A stretch of DNA of 6,549 bases from an uncultured Lachnospiraceae bacterium (GTDB taxonomy: Bacteria; Bacillota; Clostridia; Lachnospirales; Lachnospiraceae): positions 1 to 6,549 of the forward strand of contig CATYEA010000108.1 of NCBI GenBank assembly GCA_958405355.1, read 5' to 3'. Of the stretch, positions 5,416-6,549 are shown piece after piece. Made by a program: the position numbers and the translations under genes. Position 1 is the first letter of the stretch. Each line of letters opens with the position of its first letter. The notes beneath the pieces were generated by a model, which was not told where the DNA came from, did no database searches, and worked only from the letters and a program-made list of their open reading frames with translations.

Positions 5416-6282
5416 ATGGAAAAGATAAAGATATTTACTGATTCTGCCAGCGATATTACCTACGAAAGAGAGCAGAGTCTGGATATCGAGATGGTTAATT
5501 TCAATATTGTAATGGGTGATAAATCTTATGTCAGCAGGGTAGATTTTAATAATGAAGAGTTTTATAAGTTAATGGGAGAATATGACGGTATTCCGACGAC
5601 ATCTCAGGTGACAGCGTTTGAGTTTCAGGAAATGTATGAGAAGTTTTATAAAGAAGGATATACGGATCTGATCGGTATTCTGATTAACAGAGAAGGTTCG
5701 GCTACTTATGATAATTCACTGATGGCCTATAAGCTTTTTCTGGAAGACCATCCGGAAGCCGAAGGGAAGTTTAAAGTTCACAGCATCGATTCCAGAAGCT
5801 ACACCGGAGCTTATGGCTATGCCGTTGTTGAAGCGGCCAAGATGGTCAAAGAAGGGAAAACGGCCGGGGAAATCGCAGCATTTGCAAAAGACTGGGTGGA
5901 TCACTGTGTGATTTACTTTGTACCATATACATTAAAATATGCCAGTAAGAGCGGCAGAATTCCAAGTGCGGCGGCTTTTGTCGGCGATAAGCTTGGGATT
6001 AAACCGATCATGCGGATCTATGACCATGTAATTTCCACAGCATTGACAGTTCGCGGCGAAAAACGAGTTGTGAAAAAAATCGCAGAGAAGACCATGGCAG
6101 ACATCGAAAAAGGCACTCCTTACATGATTGTTTATGGCGATAATACAGAGATCAGAGATCAGATGGCGGAGGAAATGACCCGCCTGCTCGGCTATGCACC
6201 TGTGGATTTTTACCAAATCGGGGCGGCTATTGCAGCCAATGCGGGACCGACCGTAACTGGCGTTATTTTCAGAGAAAAATAG
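5416..6282 (+). CDS. DegV-family (fatty-acid-binding, FakB-like) protein
   Basis: A 288-aa soluble protein of the usual DegV length. Family members bind a fatty acid between two alpha/beta lobes; in staphylococci the FakB members present it to the kinase FakA. Landmarks are the N-terminal IFTDSASDI (6-14), TTSQVT (61-66), GSATYDNS (94-101, in place of the usual LSGTYQSA-type loop), IDSRSYTGAYG (124-134), and LKYASKSGRI (173-182) with DKLGIKPIM (191-199). Near the C-terminus the usual H-x-G-P-G element reads NAGPT (275-279), so the conserved His is Asn here. AGGAGG (5400-5405) precedes the ATG by 10 nt. It is a single-gene unit with its own promoter and terminator; no FakA-like kinase is nearby. 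Family is secure; ligand and physiological role are unknown. Confidence 0.9.
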   Translation: MEKIKIFTDSASDITYEREQSLDIEMVNFNIVMGDKSYVSRVDFNNEEFYKLMGEYDGIPTTSQVTAFEFQEMYEKFYKEGYTDLIGILINREGSATYDNSLMAYKLFLEDHPEAEGKFKVHSIDSRSYTGAYGYAVVEAAKMVKEGKTAGEIAAFAKDWVDHCVIYFVPYTLKYASKSGRIPSAAAFVGDKLGIKPIMRIYDHVISTALTVRGEKRVVKKIAEKTMADIEKGTPYMIVYGDNTEIRDQMAEEMTRLLGYAPVDFYQIGAAIAANAGPTVTGVIFREK

Positions 6283-6316
6283 AAATTTGTGAAAATTATT
6301 TACAATAATATTCAGT

Positions 6317-6369
6317 AAAAAAGCCTTATGTTAAGTGGGATGGCAAAATCACTAACATAGGGCTTTTTT
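6317..6369 (+). terminator. Strong intrinsic terminator after the DegV gene
   Basis: Arm 6317-6337 (A6, GCCTTATGTTA, one bulged A, GTG) pairs with 6350-6369 (CACTAACATAGGGC, T6) over 20 bp with one wobble and a 12-nt loop. It is flanked by A6 on the left and T6 on the right, so it could stop transcription from either side. Confidence 0.92.
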
Positions 6370-6415
6370 CGGACAAAAAAATATGAAATATATGAAAAAT
6401 ATGATTGATAAATGC

Positions 6416-6444
6416 TTGACGAAGCACTTCATGTGCTATATAAT
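6416..6444 (+). promoter_or_regulatory. Near-consensus sigma-A promoter with palindrome in its spacer
   Basis: TTGACG (6416-6421), a 17-bp spacer and a perfect TATAAT (6439-6444). The spacer holds the inverted repeat AGCAC (6423-6427) / GTGCT (6433-6437) around TTCAT. The predicted start is near 6451, with a leader of about 70 nt to the ATG at 6522. Confidence 0.88.
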
Positions 6445-6447
6445 TAG

Positions 6448-6483
6448 TGTACAAAGTATTCGTACAGGTAAAGGTACCTGGAC
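6448..6483 (+). promoter_or_regulatory. Inverted repeats in the leader of the last gene
   Basis: TGTAC (6448-6452) and GTACA (6462-6466) form a 5-bp inverted repeat with 9-bp spacing over the predicted start. The right copy merges into a hairpin: CAGGTA (6465-6470), loop AAGG, TACCTG (6475-6480), with GT (6462-6463) / AC (6482-6483) outside one A-G mismatch. No T-tract follows, so it is not a terminator. It may be a repressor site or a 5' stabilising hairpin. Confidence 0.5.
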
Positions 6484-6521
6484 AAACTATTAATATGAGA
6501 GCTTAAACAGGAGGTATAATT

Positions 6522-6549
6522 ATGGTGGATTTTAAGCTGACCAACAAAC
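6522..6549 (+). CDS. Start of an unidentified gene (runs off the window)
   Basis: ATG at 6522 is preceded by AGGAGG (6509-6514) at 7-nt spacing and by a near-consensus promoter. Only nine codons are visible, MVDFKLTNK, too few to name a family. The strong promoter and ribosome site suggest a well-expressed protein. Confidence 0.8.

Noticed and set aside
6287..6305. Rex-box-like inverted repeat TTGTGAA-N5-TTTACAA
   Set aside because: The spacing is 5 instead of the usual 4 and the right half is imperfect. It sits between the DegV stop and its terminator, more than 100 bp from any promoter.

Overview
The window looks like a chromosomal segment of a strictly anaerobic Firmicute of the class Clostridia, most likely Lachnospiraceae or a close relative. 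The evidence is an [FeFe]-hydrogenase maturase (HydF), a split ThrE-type exporter, a DegV-family protein, strong AGGAGG-type ribosome sites, sigma-A promoters close to consensus and U-tailed intrinsic terminators. The family placement is inference; no species is claimed.

Layout from left to right. Positions 1-52 are the 3' part of a tRNA-Gly(GCC) gene, followed by its terminator. A regulatory region of about 225 bp then carries a well-formed promoter and a GntR/FadR-type operator just downstream of the -10 box. It leads into an L-lactate permease gene (lctP, 329-1885). A long stem-loop without a T-tract separates lctP from a FadR-subfamily GntR regulator (2024-2713, GTG start), which is the obvious candidate to bind that operator. 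After a complex terminator, and possibly a promoter overlapping its T-tail, comes hydF (2828-4030). hydF runs tail-to-tail into a leftward two-gene operon (5258-4027) encoding the two halves of a threonine/serine exporter; the convergent stop codons share one TTAA. A divergent intergenic region then drives a DegV-family lipid-binding protein (5416-6282), which ends at a strong terminator. The last 180 bp hold a near-consensus promoter with a palindrome in its spacer, a leader hairpin, and the first nine codons of a further gene.

The most coherent unit is lctP plus its GntR regulator, read as lactate-responsive control of lactate uptake or exchange. No lactate dehydrogenase, EtfAB or lutABC gene lies in the window, so the enzymes must be elsewhere. 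HydF assembles the H-cluster precursor of [FeFe]-hydrogenase; hydE, hydG and the hydrogenase itself are not here. A metabolic link between lactate oxidation and H2 release is plausible, but adjacency alone does not show it. The exporter and DegV genes look like ordinary housekeeping neighbours.

I see no mobile element, CRISPR array, phage gene or toxin system, and no convincing novel multi-gene system. The points most worth a second look are regulatory: the tandem-plus-palindromic operator at lctP, the T-less hairpin before the regulator, the overlapping convergent stops, the palindrome-loaded promoter at the right edge, and a DegV protein lacking the usual His of the H-x-GPG motif.
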